Assembly: GCF_024397915.1 (NCBI RefSeq)
Contig: NZ_CP073347.1
Coordinates: 2,666,001 to 2,730,000 of the forward strand
DNA: 64,000 bases
Origin: Marinobacterium rhizophilum
GTDB lineage: Bacteria; Pseudomonadota; Gammaproteobacteria; Pseudomonadales; Balneatricaceae
Direction of reading: 5' to 3'
The notes below the pieces were generated by a model. That model was given only the letters and a program-made list of their open reading frames with translations. It did no database searches and was not told the DNA's origin. Position numbers and translations under genes: made by a program. Positions 34,288 through 43,562 of this stretch are shown one piece after another; the first letter of the stretch is position 1; each line of letters starts with the position of its first letter.

Positions 34288-37200
34288 CTAGAAGTTATCA
34301 ATAAACCTTGCCACCGCCGCCATTTCCGCCTGGAACAGCGGTATCAGCCTGGCGATAACTGCCAGGTCCTGCGCACCGGCTGCGCTTTCGAGCCCCAAAC
34401 AATGATTCGCCAACGGGCTCGCGCCGATGGAGAGCGCCGAGGACTTGAGCTTGTGGGCAACAGCACCGATATCCTCTACTTTTCCACCCTCCCAGGCAAG
34501 CAGCAACTGATCCGCCATCTGACCGCAGTAGGTACGAAAATCCTGCAGAAATTCAAGGATAATATCGGGTGAGTCGCCGACAAGCGATGCCAGCACCTGG
34601 GTGTCCACCGGCCCCGCCGTGGCTGGCGTGTCCGTGATTGCAGTTTCCGCGGCCGGCGTGGGCGCGATTGCCCCGGTATCTGCAGCTGCATTGGCATTGG
34701 CAGTGACAGCCGCAGGCTGCGGGCCCTGCGCGGGCATCCACTTTTCAAGCATGGCCTGCAGTTCTTCAAGCCTGGCCGGCTTGCTCAGGTAGTCATCCAT
34801 GCCGGCCTCGACACAGCGCCGTGCCTCCCCCTTGAGGGCATTGGCCGTCAGGGCGACAATCGGGCGATGTGTGCCGGGTTGTGCCTGATCCCGGATTGCC
34901 GCGGTGAGCTGGTAGCCATCCATCTCTGGCATGTGCAGGTCTGTCAGCAGCAACGCATAGTTGCCGCGGCACCAGAGTGCCAGTGCCTGCGTGCCATCGG
35001 CCGCCATATCGGCGTAGTACCCCAGCATCGCCAGCTGATGCGACAACACTTTCTGGTTGGCCAGATTGTCTTCTGCGACCAGGATCAAGCGCCCCTGCTG
35101 CAGGGCCTCGAGGCGGGTCGGGGGCTGCAGACTGAGCTGCAGCGGAGCACGCGACGGGGGCGTTTCATCAGGCGACAGCTGGCCATTAGCCAGCGCCAGC
35201 GCCAGCGTCGCCATCAGCGTCTGGCGGCTAAGGACGTTGCCATCCACCGTGACACAGTTGCTGTCGATCGGACGGGGCTGTCGTCGCTGCCCCCGCTCAA
35301 TCAGCACATAGCGACGGCGGCTAGCTGCCGGTGAGCCGGCGTACAGACCCAGTTCCGAAGGTGCAGCAGCTCGCCCTTCCACGTCCAGAATCCACAATTC
35401 AGGCTCCAGGCCCGACGTCTTCACCCAGTCGTGAGCGCTGGCAATATCGGCCACCTGCCAGACATCGGCCTGCCCGTGGACAAGGTATGTCGCGATATCG
35501 GTGGCAAGGCCGTTTTCGGCCCCGATCACCAGGCAGCGCAGACCGGCAACCGGTGAAGGCTCGGGGAGTGCACCCGACGTAACCGGCAACAGGGGCACCG
35601 TAACCGTGAAGACAGCGCCTTTGTCCGGCTCGCTCGCCACCTGGATATCACCCTGCATCAGGCTGACCAGATGTTGCGAAATCGCCAACCCCAGCCCGGT
35701 ACCGCCAAAACGCCGCGTGGTGGATGAATCCGCCTGCTTGAAGGCCGTGAACAGGCCGGCCTGCGTCTGGGCATCCATGCCGATACCGTTGTCCGCAACC
35801 TGAAACTTGACCCGCACCTGCAAACCGCTCTGGCCGGCCGACAGCATTCTGACCGATACACGCCCGGGATTACCTTCAGCGGAAAACTTGATGGCGTTGC
35901 TGGCCAGGTTCAGCAGGATCTGCCGCAGTCGCAGTTCATCTCCCAGCACTTGATCCGGCAGGGCCGGGTCCGTAAACAGGGTCAGCTCGACCCCCTTGCC
36001 GGCCGCCTGGGCATCCAGCATGGCGCAGGTTTTCTCAACCAGCTGCGCGATCTGAAAAGGCTCCGACTCCAGCACCAGGTGACCCGCCTCTATCTTGGAC
36101 AGGTCGAGGATGTCGTCGATGATATGCAGTAGCGACAGCCCCGAGTCGCGGATCAGCTCGACCATGTCGAGCTGATAGGGCTGCAGCCGGGACTGCTCCA
36201 GCACATCGACCATGCCGATCACGCCATTCAGGGGGGTTCGAATTTCGTGGCTCATGGTAGCCAGGAAGTCGGATTTCACCCGGCTCGCCGCCTCGGCGTC
36301 ACGCCGGGCCTGGGTCAGCTCCTGCGTTCGCGCATCCACACGCCGCTCCAGGCTCTCGTTCAGTTGCTCTAGCGCCTCTTCGGCCCGCTTGCGGTCCGTG
36401 ATATCGCGTGCCAGCATAATCACCCGCAGGGCCTTCCCCGGAGTACTGCGCTTGGCCGAAGCCGACAGGTCAAACCAGCGCTCCCCACCGGACAGAGACA
36501 GGCATATCTGCTGCCCCCGGGACTGGCCGCGGCGAACCGTTTCATCAATCGCCCGCCCAACCGCCTGGGCAGCCTCACGGGACAGGACGTCACTGACGTT
36601 CATGCCCACCAGGGTCTCCTTGCGACGTGCCAGCAGCGAGTGCCCGCTGCTCCAGACCTGGTGGTATACGCCCTTTTCATCCAGATCGAACAGCGGGTCC
36701 GGAATGGCCTGCAAGGTCGCTTGCAGGTCGCCCGCAAGATCCCGGCTGAGGTGCTCGGCTCGCACACGCTCGGTGATGTTTTCATGCGCCAGCACCACCC
36801 GTACAGGCCCGCGGGCGGCAAACCGGGTGATTCTGCACAGAAACCAGCGCTCTTCGTCCGGTCCGGGGCAGGAATACTCCAGGCTCGCTGCGGCGCGAAG
36901 GCCCTGCATGACCTCGCGTATCAGGGTTGCCGCCTGCGCGCCCTCCTGTCCGGCCCGTTCGCAGCTATCCAGATAGTTGACCCCTTCACCCACCTGCTCC
37001 GGCGCCATGCCATTGTCCCGGGCAAACAGACGCCAGGCACGATTGGTGGCCAGAATAACGCCGGATTCATCCAGCACAACGATATGGGCCGCCAGCGTAT
37101 CGAGCACTTCGCGCACGAAATGCTCGCTTTCATGCAGCTGGGCCGTGCGCTCGGCTATCGTGCGCTCAAGGCCTGCATTCAGCTCAACCAGACGCTTTTC

Positions 37201-39261
37201 ACTCTCGCGCAGTGCCAGCTCAAGCTGTTTCTTGTCATGGATATCGGTCGTAACACCGGAGATGTACAGCGGCCTTGCCTGGGCGTCACGGCTAACGACG
37301 GAGCCACTTACATGAAACCAGTGCCAGTCCCCGGACGGCAGCCGCAAACGGAACTCGGCTTGCGCCTGATCCTGCAGCCCCTGGGCCAGTGCCTCCTTTT
37401 GCGCCAATGCGCAGGCCCGATCCTCCGGATGCATGCGCGCCCCCCAACCCTCGCTCGCGGCTTGCATGTCCTGTACCGGTGGGCCGAAAATATCCGCCAG
37501 GACGCCTGTACGTGTCAGCCTGCCCCGGGCCAGATCCACATCCCAGTACCCGAGCTGACTTCCATCGATCACACGCCGCAGCTGCGCTTTGGCTTCATCC
37601 AGTTCTGCGGTGCGCCTTTCCACCTGCCGTCGAACACGCTGAGTCTGGCTCGCCGTCATCAGTACGAGCATGAATGCAAACAGTGCCGCCAGCACCGCCC
37701 CCGCCAGATAGAGCTTGATGGCCGTCGTTTGACCCGGCTGCCAGGGCGACAGGGACCAGACCTCCAGCACCACTGAGTCGTCACTGTACAGGTCCAGCGG
37801 CCCGGCCCAGTCCGCCTGCCGCTCTTCCGCCCGGGGTACAGCCCGCTCAAACAGCACTGTGGACGAGTTCGGACCGGACTTTTGCATCACACGCAGGGCA
37901 AGCCCCTCCTGTTCAGCACCTTGCATCAGGCGGGCCAGGGGCGCACTTTGCAGTGTCAGACAGCCGGCAACGACCCCTTGCAGCGCATCCCGCCTGCTGC
38001 GCTGGTCGGCCACCTGGGGATCAAGCGTGATCGGGTACACGGGGATGAACAACAGCCGGCCATTGCGGCCTTCACTGCACGGGCTGCTTAGTAGCGCGAC
38101 CGGCTGCGCCCTGTCTATCGCCCGCTGTATGGCATCCCCATGGCCGGCGGCAAAACCGAGATCCAGGCCCAGCGGCGGGGCGCCATTCACACCGTAGGTC
38201 ACAAAGCGCAGCGGGAAATACTGCTCCCGTGAGCTTGCCGGAACGAAGGCGCCCTGCTCCTCCGGCTCAATAATGATGAACTCGCTGCGCTCCTCTTGCA
38301 GGCTCGGCTGCTCGAGCCGGATACGATCGGCTAGTGATACGCGCGGCGCCCACCCCAGCCAGCTGATACCCTCTGTCGTCACAGCCCTGCGCGTAAGGTG
38401 CGCAAACTCCAGCCGGGTGATGCCCGAACTGGCGGCAACAAAATCCGCCAGGGTAATTACTGCCTGCTCCTGATGCGCTACCAGGCCTCTCAGCTGCTCG
38501 TGCAACTGGGCCCCGCGGGTCTCGACGCGCTGTTGCTCCGCGGCCTGTTCGGATCGCGCCAGCCAGTAGTATCCGCTGACCAGGATGCCGGCTGTCAGCC
38601 AGGGCAGCATCAATAGCTGGGCCGCACTGCCAACATGCTTTTGCCTGAGCACCGCCATGGCGAACAGCAGCGGCACAACCAGCAGCATGCCCAGACAGTC
38701 GCCGGCCCACCAGGTCATCCAGATGGCGGCCAGGTCCGCAACGGGGATATGCTGCAACCCGCCCAGGGCCGCGCTACCGATAGCGGCGGACAACATGCAG
38801 CTGAGCGGCACACCCAGAACAAGCGGGTAGACCAGCGAGCGCCTGGACTCAAAATCGCTCGACCCAGCAATGGCGCGATACAGCGGGTATATCAGGCGGC
38901 TGGCCACCAGGGCCTGAAGCGTGGCACCCAGGGCAATGGCAGCGGCCAGCCCCAGCACGGTGGTGGTAAACTCCCCTCCCAGCAACTCGGCGCGCCTGAG
39001 TACGGAAAATACAAAAGCCCCCAGCCAGACCCCGGGCCAGGACGACGATCCCAGCATCAGCATGCCGGCCAGGGCAATACCGGCCGGCAACCAGACAGGG
39101 GCGGCCAGCCCCGGCGGCAGAGCCAGCGCTATACTCAACTGGCCCGTGGCCCAGTAGGCTATCGCCAGCAGCGTGACACGTAGCCAGAGGGGCCAGGCGC
39201 GCGGGTAAACGGCGGCCGATCGCGGGCGCTCAGCCGGAGCCGATGTGTGACTCTGAGACAT
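34288..39261 (-). CDS. MASE1/CHASE-like hybrid histidine kinase with three PAS domains, REC and HPt
   Basis: A membrane kinase of 1657 residues. It has a MASE1-type eight-helix region (about 25-225, with WLPAGIALAGMLML and MTWWAGDCLGMLLVVPLLF), a periplasmic CHASE-like domain (245-495), a last helix (515-540), three PAS domains (about 565-980), HisKA with His1005, HATPase (DNGIGMD, FGGTGLGLA), a receiver-like domain without acceptor (about 1235-1370), a receiver with Asp1441 and an HPt with His1603. ATG at 39261 was chosen because the longer frame begins with TTG inside a terminator-like hairpin. It directly precedes the chemosensory operon. Confidence 0.88.
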   Translation of the reverse strand: MSQSHTSAPAERPRSAAVYPRAWPLWLRVTLLAIAYWATGQLSIALALPPGLAAPVWLPAGIALAGMLMLGSSSWPGVWLGAFVFSVLRRAELLGGEFTTTVLGLAAAIALGATLQALVASRLIYPLYRAIAGSSDFESRRSLVYPLVLGVPLSCMLSAAIGSAALGGLQHIPVADLAAIWMTWWAGDCLGMLLVVPLLFAMAVLRQKHVGSAAQLLMLPWLTAGILVSGYYWLARSEQAAEQQRVETRGAQLHEQLRGLVAHQEQAVITLADFVAASSGITRLEFAHLTRRAVTTEGISWLGWAPRVSLADRIRLEQPSLQEERSEFIIIEPEEQGAFVPASSREQYFPLRFVTYGVNGAPPLGLDLGFAAGHGDAIQRAIDRAQPVALLSSPCSEGRNGRLLFIPVYPITLDPQVADQRSRRDALQGVVAGCLTLQSAPLARLMQGAEQEGLALRVMQKSGPNSSTVLFERAVPRAEERQADWAGPLDLYSDDSVVLEVWSLSPWQPGQTTAIKLYLAGAVLAALFAFMLVLMTASQTQRVRRQVERRTAELDEAKAQLRRVIDGSQLGYWDVDLARGRLTRTGVLADIFGPPVQDMQAASEGWGARMHPEDRACALAQKEALAQGLQDQAQAEFRLRLPSGDWHWFHVSGSVVSRDAQARPLYISGVTTDIHDKKQLELALRESEKRLVELNAGLERTIAERTAQLHESEHFVREVLDTLAAHIVVLDESGVILATNRAWRLFARDNGMAPEQVGEGVNYLDSCERAGQEGAQAATLIREVMQGLRAAASLEYSCPGPDEERWFLCRITRFAARGPVRVVLAHENITERVRAEHLSRDLAGDLQATLQAIPDPLFDLDEKGVYHQVWSSGHSLLARRKETLVGMNVSDVLSREAAQAVGRAIDETVRRGQSRGQQICLSLSGGERWFDLSASAKRSTPGKALRVIMLARDITDRKRAEEALEQLNESLERRVDARTQELTQARRDAEAASRVKSDFLATMSHEIRTPLNGVIGMVDVLEQSRLQPYQLDMVELIRDSGLSLLHIIDDILDLSKIEAGHLVLESEPFQIAQLVEKTCAMLDAQAAGKGVELTLFTDPALPDQVLGDELRLRQILLNLASNAIKFSAEGNPGRVSVRMLSAGQSGLQVRVKFQVADNGIGMDAQTQAGLFTAFKQADSSTTRRFGGTGLGLAISQHLVSLMQGDIQVASEPDKGAVFTVTVPLLPVTSGALPEPSPVAGLRCLVIGAENGLATDIATYLVHGQADVWQVADIASAHDWVKTSGLEPELWILDVEGRAAAPSELGLYAGSPAASRRRYVLIERGQRRQPRPIDSNCVTVDGNVLSRQTLMATLALALANGQLSPDETPPSRAPLQLSLQPPTRLEALQQGRLILVAEDNLANQKVLSHQLAMLGYYADMAADGTQALALWCRGNYALLLTDLHMPEMDGYQLTAAIRDQAQPGTHRPIVALTANALKGEARRCVEAGMDDYLSKPARLEELQAMLEKWMPAQGPQPAAVTANANAAADTGAIAPTPAAETAITDTPATAGPVDTQVLASLVGDSPDIILEFLQDFRTYCGQMADQLLLAWEGGKVEDIGAVAHKLKSSALSIGASPLANHCLGLESAAGAQDLAVIARLIPLFQAEMAAVARFIDNF

Positions 39262-39316
39262 TTCTAGCATCGTCCTTGTGTACGGAAACCGGGAATATAG
39301 GAACTTCAAGGGCCCC

Positions 39317-39343
39317 AAAAATCGGGCCCGGCCTGAAAGCCCG
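39317..39343 (-). terminator. Possible terminator between two hybrid kinase genes
   Basis: On the minus strand CGGGC and GCCCG form a short GC stem followed by ATTTTT. It lies after the 958-residue kinase gene and before the ATG of the next one. Confidence 0.45.
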
Positions 39344-39445
39344 CCGCGGTCGTGCGGTATGAGTTCTCCGCCACGTCTTCCAGCAGCGAGAATTGGCGGC
39401 TAAGGGCTATCAACGTGTACCACCCTCTGGTGCCCCTCCGCTGCA

Positions 39446-42322
39446 TCAGAGGGCGGCAATCGCCTGGTCCACGGCGAAGACTTCCGCCCGGAACAGCGGA
39501 ATCAACTTTGCCATAGTGCCCCTGTCATCGTCCCGCGCGGCACTTTCCAGCCAGCCGCAGAACTCGCTCAGGCGCATGGCTCCCACGGAGCCGGCCGACG
39601 ACTTCAGCTTGTGTGCAAGCTCGCCGACGGCCTGAACATCCTCGCACTCATACGCCTTGAGCAGTTCTTCCGCTTTTTCGCGACCGTAGTCACGAAAATC
39701 CTGCAGCAGTTCGTGCATGATCGTCAGGTCACCACCGACAAAGGCCGCCGGTACCGACGTATCGAGGCTCACGGAGGTCACGACCCCCGCCTTGGTATCC
39801 GGGGCTTGCGGCGTGGCAACCGCGGGCGCCGTATGCCCGGGCTCCTGCGCACCGGCGCCAGAGGGCATCCACTTTTCCAGCTTGGCCCCTAACAGCTCCA
39901 GGCGTGCGGGCTTGCTCAGGAAGTCATCCATGCCGGCCGCCAGGCAGCGCTGGGCTTCGCCCTTGAGTGCATTGGCGGTCAGGGCAAGAATGGGCACACG
40001 CGCATCCCCCCTTTGCTCGGCCCTAATTTGGGCAGTGAGCTGATAGCCGTCCATCTTTGGCATATGCAGATCGGTCAGCAGGAGGGCATAGTCACCGCTG
40101 CGCCAAAGCTCCAGCGCCTCGCGTCCATCTTGTGCAACGTCTGCGGTATATCCCAGCAGGCCAAGTTGGTGCTGCAGTACTTTCTGATTGACCCTGTTAT
40201 CTTCGGCCACCAGGATCAGGCAACCGCGCCATAGGGCTTCGGCACGGCTGGGGGCTATCCTCTTGCCGGGGGTTTCGGCGGATGTCACCGGCCTGAGCGC
40301 CGCCAGCGTCTTGCGGCCACTGGCGAAAGTGACCGCCGCCAGCAGCATCCTTCGCGTCAGGACATTGCCATCGACCTCAACCCGGCCGGCACTGGCCAAT
40401 CGGGGTTGCCGCCGCTGGCCCCGTTCAATCAACACGAAACGCACTTCCTGTCCCGGCAACAGCCTGGCTTTGAGTTCAAACCCCTCGATCTCGCGCGACT
40501 GCCGTTCAATATCCACCACCCAGACGCAGAGCCCCGCCCCTGCATGCAGCTGCCACTCCTGGGCAGCTGCCAGGTCGGTGACCCGTGCAACCTCGGTGTT
40601 TTCATGCCGCAGGTAGACGTACAGATCATCCGCCAGGCTGTTCGCGGAGCCGACCACCAGGCAGCGCAGCCCGTCGATGGGTGAAGGAGACGGTGCCTCG
40701 CCAGGCGCTTCAGGGGCCAGAGGCAACCTGACAGCAAAGCTCGACCCCTGGCCGGGCTCACTACGCACCTGTATATCACCGCTCATCATGCTGACCAGAT
40801 GGTGCGAGATGGCCAGCCCCAGCCCGGTACCACCGAAACGGCGCCGAGTGGTGGCATCGGCCTGTTTAAATGCCGTAAACAGGCTCTCCTGCGCTTCTGC
40901 ATCCATACCTATGCCATTGTCAGTGACCTGCAGTAGCAGCCAGGGCGATTCCGCCTGGTCGTCCAGCAAAGCCCGGACCGATACCCGACCACCCTCCTGC
41001 TCACTGGTAAACTTGATGGCATTGCTGGCGAGATTGAGCAGGATCTGGCGAATCCGCAATTCATCACCGATTGCCACGTCCGGCAATGCAGGGTCGGTAA
41101 ATAGCCTGAGTTCAATGCCCATGTTGCTGGCCTGGTTGTCCAGCATTGAGCAACATTGTTCGACCACGGCCACGATCGAGAAGGGCTCCGGGTTCAACTC
41201 CAGGTGCCCGGCCTCGATCTTGGAAAAATCGAGAATATCCTCGATGATATCCAGCAGCGACAAGCCCGACATGCGAATCAGGTCGAGCATGTCCTTTTGT
41301 TTTGCATCCAGCGCCGTCTGCTCCAGCACGTCCACCATGCCGATCACGCCGTTAAGCGGCGTGCGAATTTCATGACTCATGGTTGCCAGAAACTGTGATT
41401 TTGCCTCGCTGGCCTGCAATGCACCCTGCTGCGCCTGCTGCAGCTCCCGGGTACGTGCCAGAACGCGCTGTTCCATTTCATTGCTCAGCCGCCTGAAGGC
41501 AGTTTCGGCTTTTTTGCGCAAGGTAATCGTTCTGTGCGCCATAACAACACGTACAGGCGCACCTTCATTGCACCGCGCTATTGTGCACTGGAACCAGCGC
41601 TGCTGCTTCGCAGCACCCAGGGAATACTCAAACACAGCCTCTGCGTGCGTACCCTGCATGACTTCGCGCACCAGCGTGGCGATTTTGATGCCCCTGGGGC
41701 CAGACCGGTCACAGGCTTCAAGATAGTTGTCGCCTTCCCCGGCCTGCTCAAACAGCTGGACATTTCCCTGCGCAAACGAACCCCAGGACCGGTTGGCGAC
41801 GAGGATCATGCCCTTGTCATCCAGTACGGCAATACGCGCTGCCAGCGCATCAAGCGCTCCGTGCAGTAACTGTTCGCTGTCACCCAGCTGCCCGCTGCGC
41901 TGGGCGAGCGCAGTTTCAAGCCGGGAATTGGCCTCAAGCAGCTCCGCCCTGCTGGCATTCAGCTTGACCAGGCGCCGGGCGTCCTCGCGGCTTCGCCCCC
42001 GCTGCCGCTGCAGCATGAAAAATGCTGCCAGAACGGCAACTAGCAGGATGAACATCGAGACCATCAGCCAGGGGCCAGTGTCCGCACCCAGCGCTGCAGG
42101 CCAGGGCGACAGGGATCCTGCATAGAGCATCATCGGAGCTTCAGACAGCGCATTCAGCGGGCCTGTCGAGGATCGCCAGCCCCCCGCAGGGGCTGCCAGG
42201 TTGAGGCTTGCCGTCAGCTCGACCAGAACAGCACAGATCAGAAAGACCGCCGCAAAGCGCCTGAAGATATCTCGCGAGGATATGCCAGAGTTCGCAGGAG
42301 CAGGTGTCCGATTCAGATACAT
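39446..42322 (-). CDS. Hybrid histidine kinase lacking the MASE1/CHASE sensor
   Basis: A 958-residue paralogue of the neighbouring kinases. Two membrane helices (AAVFLICAVLVELTASLNL near 24-42 and GPWLMVSMFILLVAVLAAFF near 83-102) flank only about 40 residues. Then come one PAS (about 150-270), HisKA with His317, HATPase, the receiver-like domain without acceptor (with RFVLIERGQRRQPR), a receiver with Asp751 and an HPt with His904. Its PAS shares the pattern G-x-NYL-x-x-C and ATLxREVMQG with the second PAS of the kinase at 34288, indicating duplication. The SLSPW motif before the second helix is also shared. Confidence 0.88.
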   Translation of the reverse strand: MYLNRTPAPANSGISSRDIFRRFAAVFLICAVLVELTASLNLAAPAGGWRSSTGPLNALSEAPMMLYAGSLSPWPAALGADTGPWLMVSMFILLVAVLAAFFMLQRQRGRSREDARRLVKLNASRAELLEANSRLETALAQRSGQLGDSEQLLHGALDALAARIAVLDDKGMILVANRSWGSFAQGNVQLFEQAGEGDNYLEACDRSGPRGIKIATLVREVMQGTHAEAVFEYSLGAAKQQRWFQCTIARCNEGAPVRVVMAHRTITLRKKAETAFRRLSNEMEQRVLARTRELQQAQQGALQASEAKSQFLATMSHEIRTPLNGVIGMVDVLEQTALDAKQKDMLDLIRMSGLSLLDIIEDILDFSKIEAGHLELNPEPFSIVAVVEQCCSMLDNQASNMGIELRLFTDPALPDVAIGDELRIRQILLNLASNAIKFTSEQEGGRVSVRALLDDQAESPWLLLQVTDNGIGMDAEAQESLFTAFKQADATTRRRFGGTGLGLAISHHLVSMMSGDIQVRSEPGQGSSFAVRLPLAPEAPGEAPSPSPIDGLRCLVVGSANSLADDLYVYLRHENTEVARVTDLAAAQEWQLHAGAGLCVWVVDIERQSREIEGFELKARLLPGQEVRFVLIERGQRRQPRLASAGRVEVDGNVLTRRMLLAAVTFASGRKTLAALRPVTSAETPGKRIAPSRAEALWRGCLILVAEDNRVNQKVLQHQLGLLGYTADVAQDGREALELWRSGDYALLLTDLHMPKMDGYQLTAQIRAEQRGDARVPILALTANALKGEAQRCLAAGMDDFLSKPARLELLGAKLEKWMPSGAGAQEPGHTAPAVATPQAPDTKAGVVTSVSLDTSVPAAFVGGDLTIMHELLQDFRDYGREKAEELLKAYECEDVQAVGELAHKLKSSAGSVGAMRLSEFCGWLESAARDDDRGTMAKLIPLFRAEVFAVDQAIAAL

Positions 42323-42383
42323 CGGGATTTCATCCTTGTCGCAAAAAACACAAACGGACGAGCTGGATTACACTACTCGAGCG

Positions 42384-43562
42384 TCACTCCATGTGCAAAA
42401 GCGTACCAATCTTTTTCAGCAACACGGCCCGGTCAAACGGCTTGACGACAAAGTCGCAAGCGCCGGCCTTGAAACTATCTACCACGACATGTTTCTGGCT
42501 GTGCCCGGTAATCATTACCACCGGAATACTGACAAAGGACTCGATGGATTTCAGGCGCCGGGTCGCCTCGATACCGTTCATGTCCGGCAGGTTGATATCC
42601 ATCAGCACCAGTTCAGGTCGCTGCCTGTGCATGCTTGCCAGTGCGTCCTGGCTGGACAGGGCAAACATCAGTTCGATCCCGGCATCGCCCAGTAAACGCT
42701 TTATCAGCTTGTGCTGAAATTCGTCGTCATCAACCACCAGCACCCGCGGGCGGCGACGCTGGGTCAGCGTTTGCATTTCGCGTAGCGAGTCCAGTTCGGG
42801 CGCAAGATCCTGCTTGAACTGATCGGCCCACAGGCTCACAGGCGCCATGGCCGCGCTCACCGTCTGCAGGTGCTTGTCGACATGCTCGGTTTTCAGGCGT
42901 GCAAACTCGGTCTGCAGCACGCCGAGAACAGACTCGCCGACCGGACCGCCCGCTTGCAGCAGCGCCTGGTGCTCATCCACGGAAAACCGCCGCGCAAAGC
43001 CCTCCAGCGCCAGGCTGATATCGTCACCCGCCTGCTCCAGGGTCATGCGACCCTGCTCCATATGCTGGTTGCCCTGTGCCAGGCTCAGCTCCAGCAAGGC
43101 TTCAAGGCCGGCGATTCTTCGCCCCAGGGCGGCGAACTCGCTGGCCGAGGGCACATCGGCCTCGCTTTCAGCCACCTGTTTCAAGGCATGGTGCACTTCC
43201 ATCCCCAGGCGTGTTGAATCGTACCCCAGCGGCCAGAACAGCACATAGCTGGAAAAGTGACCTTTTTTGCACAGAGCATAGACTTCCTGCAGCTCGGCCT
43301 TGGTGCACAAGATTATTGTTCTATGGGGGTGGCCGTGGGCCTGGCTACTCAGGCGATAAAGTCCCAGATAATAGGTTTGCGCCTTGGCCAGCGTATTGAA
43401 CGCCAGCACCAGCACGGCCGGGCTGTGCAGTTCAAAATCCGGGATGGCCTTGTCCGGATCGGTCGATACGACAACCTGGTCGAACTCCTTGCGCAACAGC
43501 TGGTAAACGATATCGGCATCATCGACATCTTCCGCCGCGATCAGAATGTTCGTATTAGCCAT
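42384..43562 (-). CDS. Response regulator: degenerate receiver, coiled coil, C-terminal receiver
   Basis: A 392-residue protein with no enzymatic or DNA-binding output domain. The first about 125 residues fold like a receiver (TNILIAAEDVDDADIVYQLL) but have Ala-Phe-Asn where the acceptor should be (VLVLAFNTLAKAQ). A helical region (about 130-270) follows, then a normal receiver (274-392) with the acidic pair DDD, Asp322 (LVLMDINLPDMNG) and VVKPF. ATG at 43562 overlaps the stop of the REC-EAL gene by 8 bp, so the two are coupled. It may act as a phosphate sink or scaffold for the HPt domains around it. Confidence 0.85.
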   Translation of the reverse strand: MANTNILIAAEDVDDADIVYQLLRKEFDQVVVSTDPDKAIPDFELHSPAVLVLAFNTLAKAQTYYLGLYRLSSQAHGHPHRTIILCTKAELQEVYALCKKGHFSSYVLFWPLGYDSTRLGMEVHHALKQVAESEADVPSASEFAALGRRIAGLEALLELSLAQGNQHMEQGRMTLEQAGDDISLALEGFARRFSVDEHQALLQAGGPVGESVLGVLQTEFARLKTEHVDKHLQTVSAAMAPVSLWADQFKQDLAPELDSLREMQTLTQRRRPRVLVVDDDEFQHKLIKRLLGDAGIELMFALSSQDALASMHRQRPELVLMDINLPDMNGIEATRRLKSIESFVSIPVVMITGHSQKHVVVDSFKAGACDFVVKPFDRAVLLKKIGTLLHME

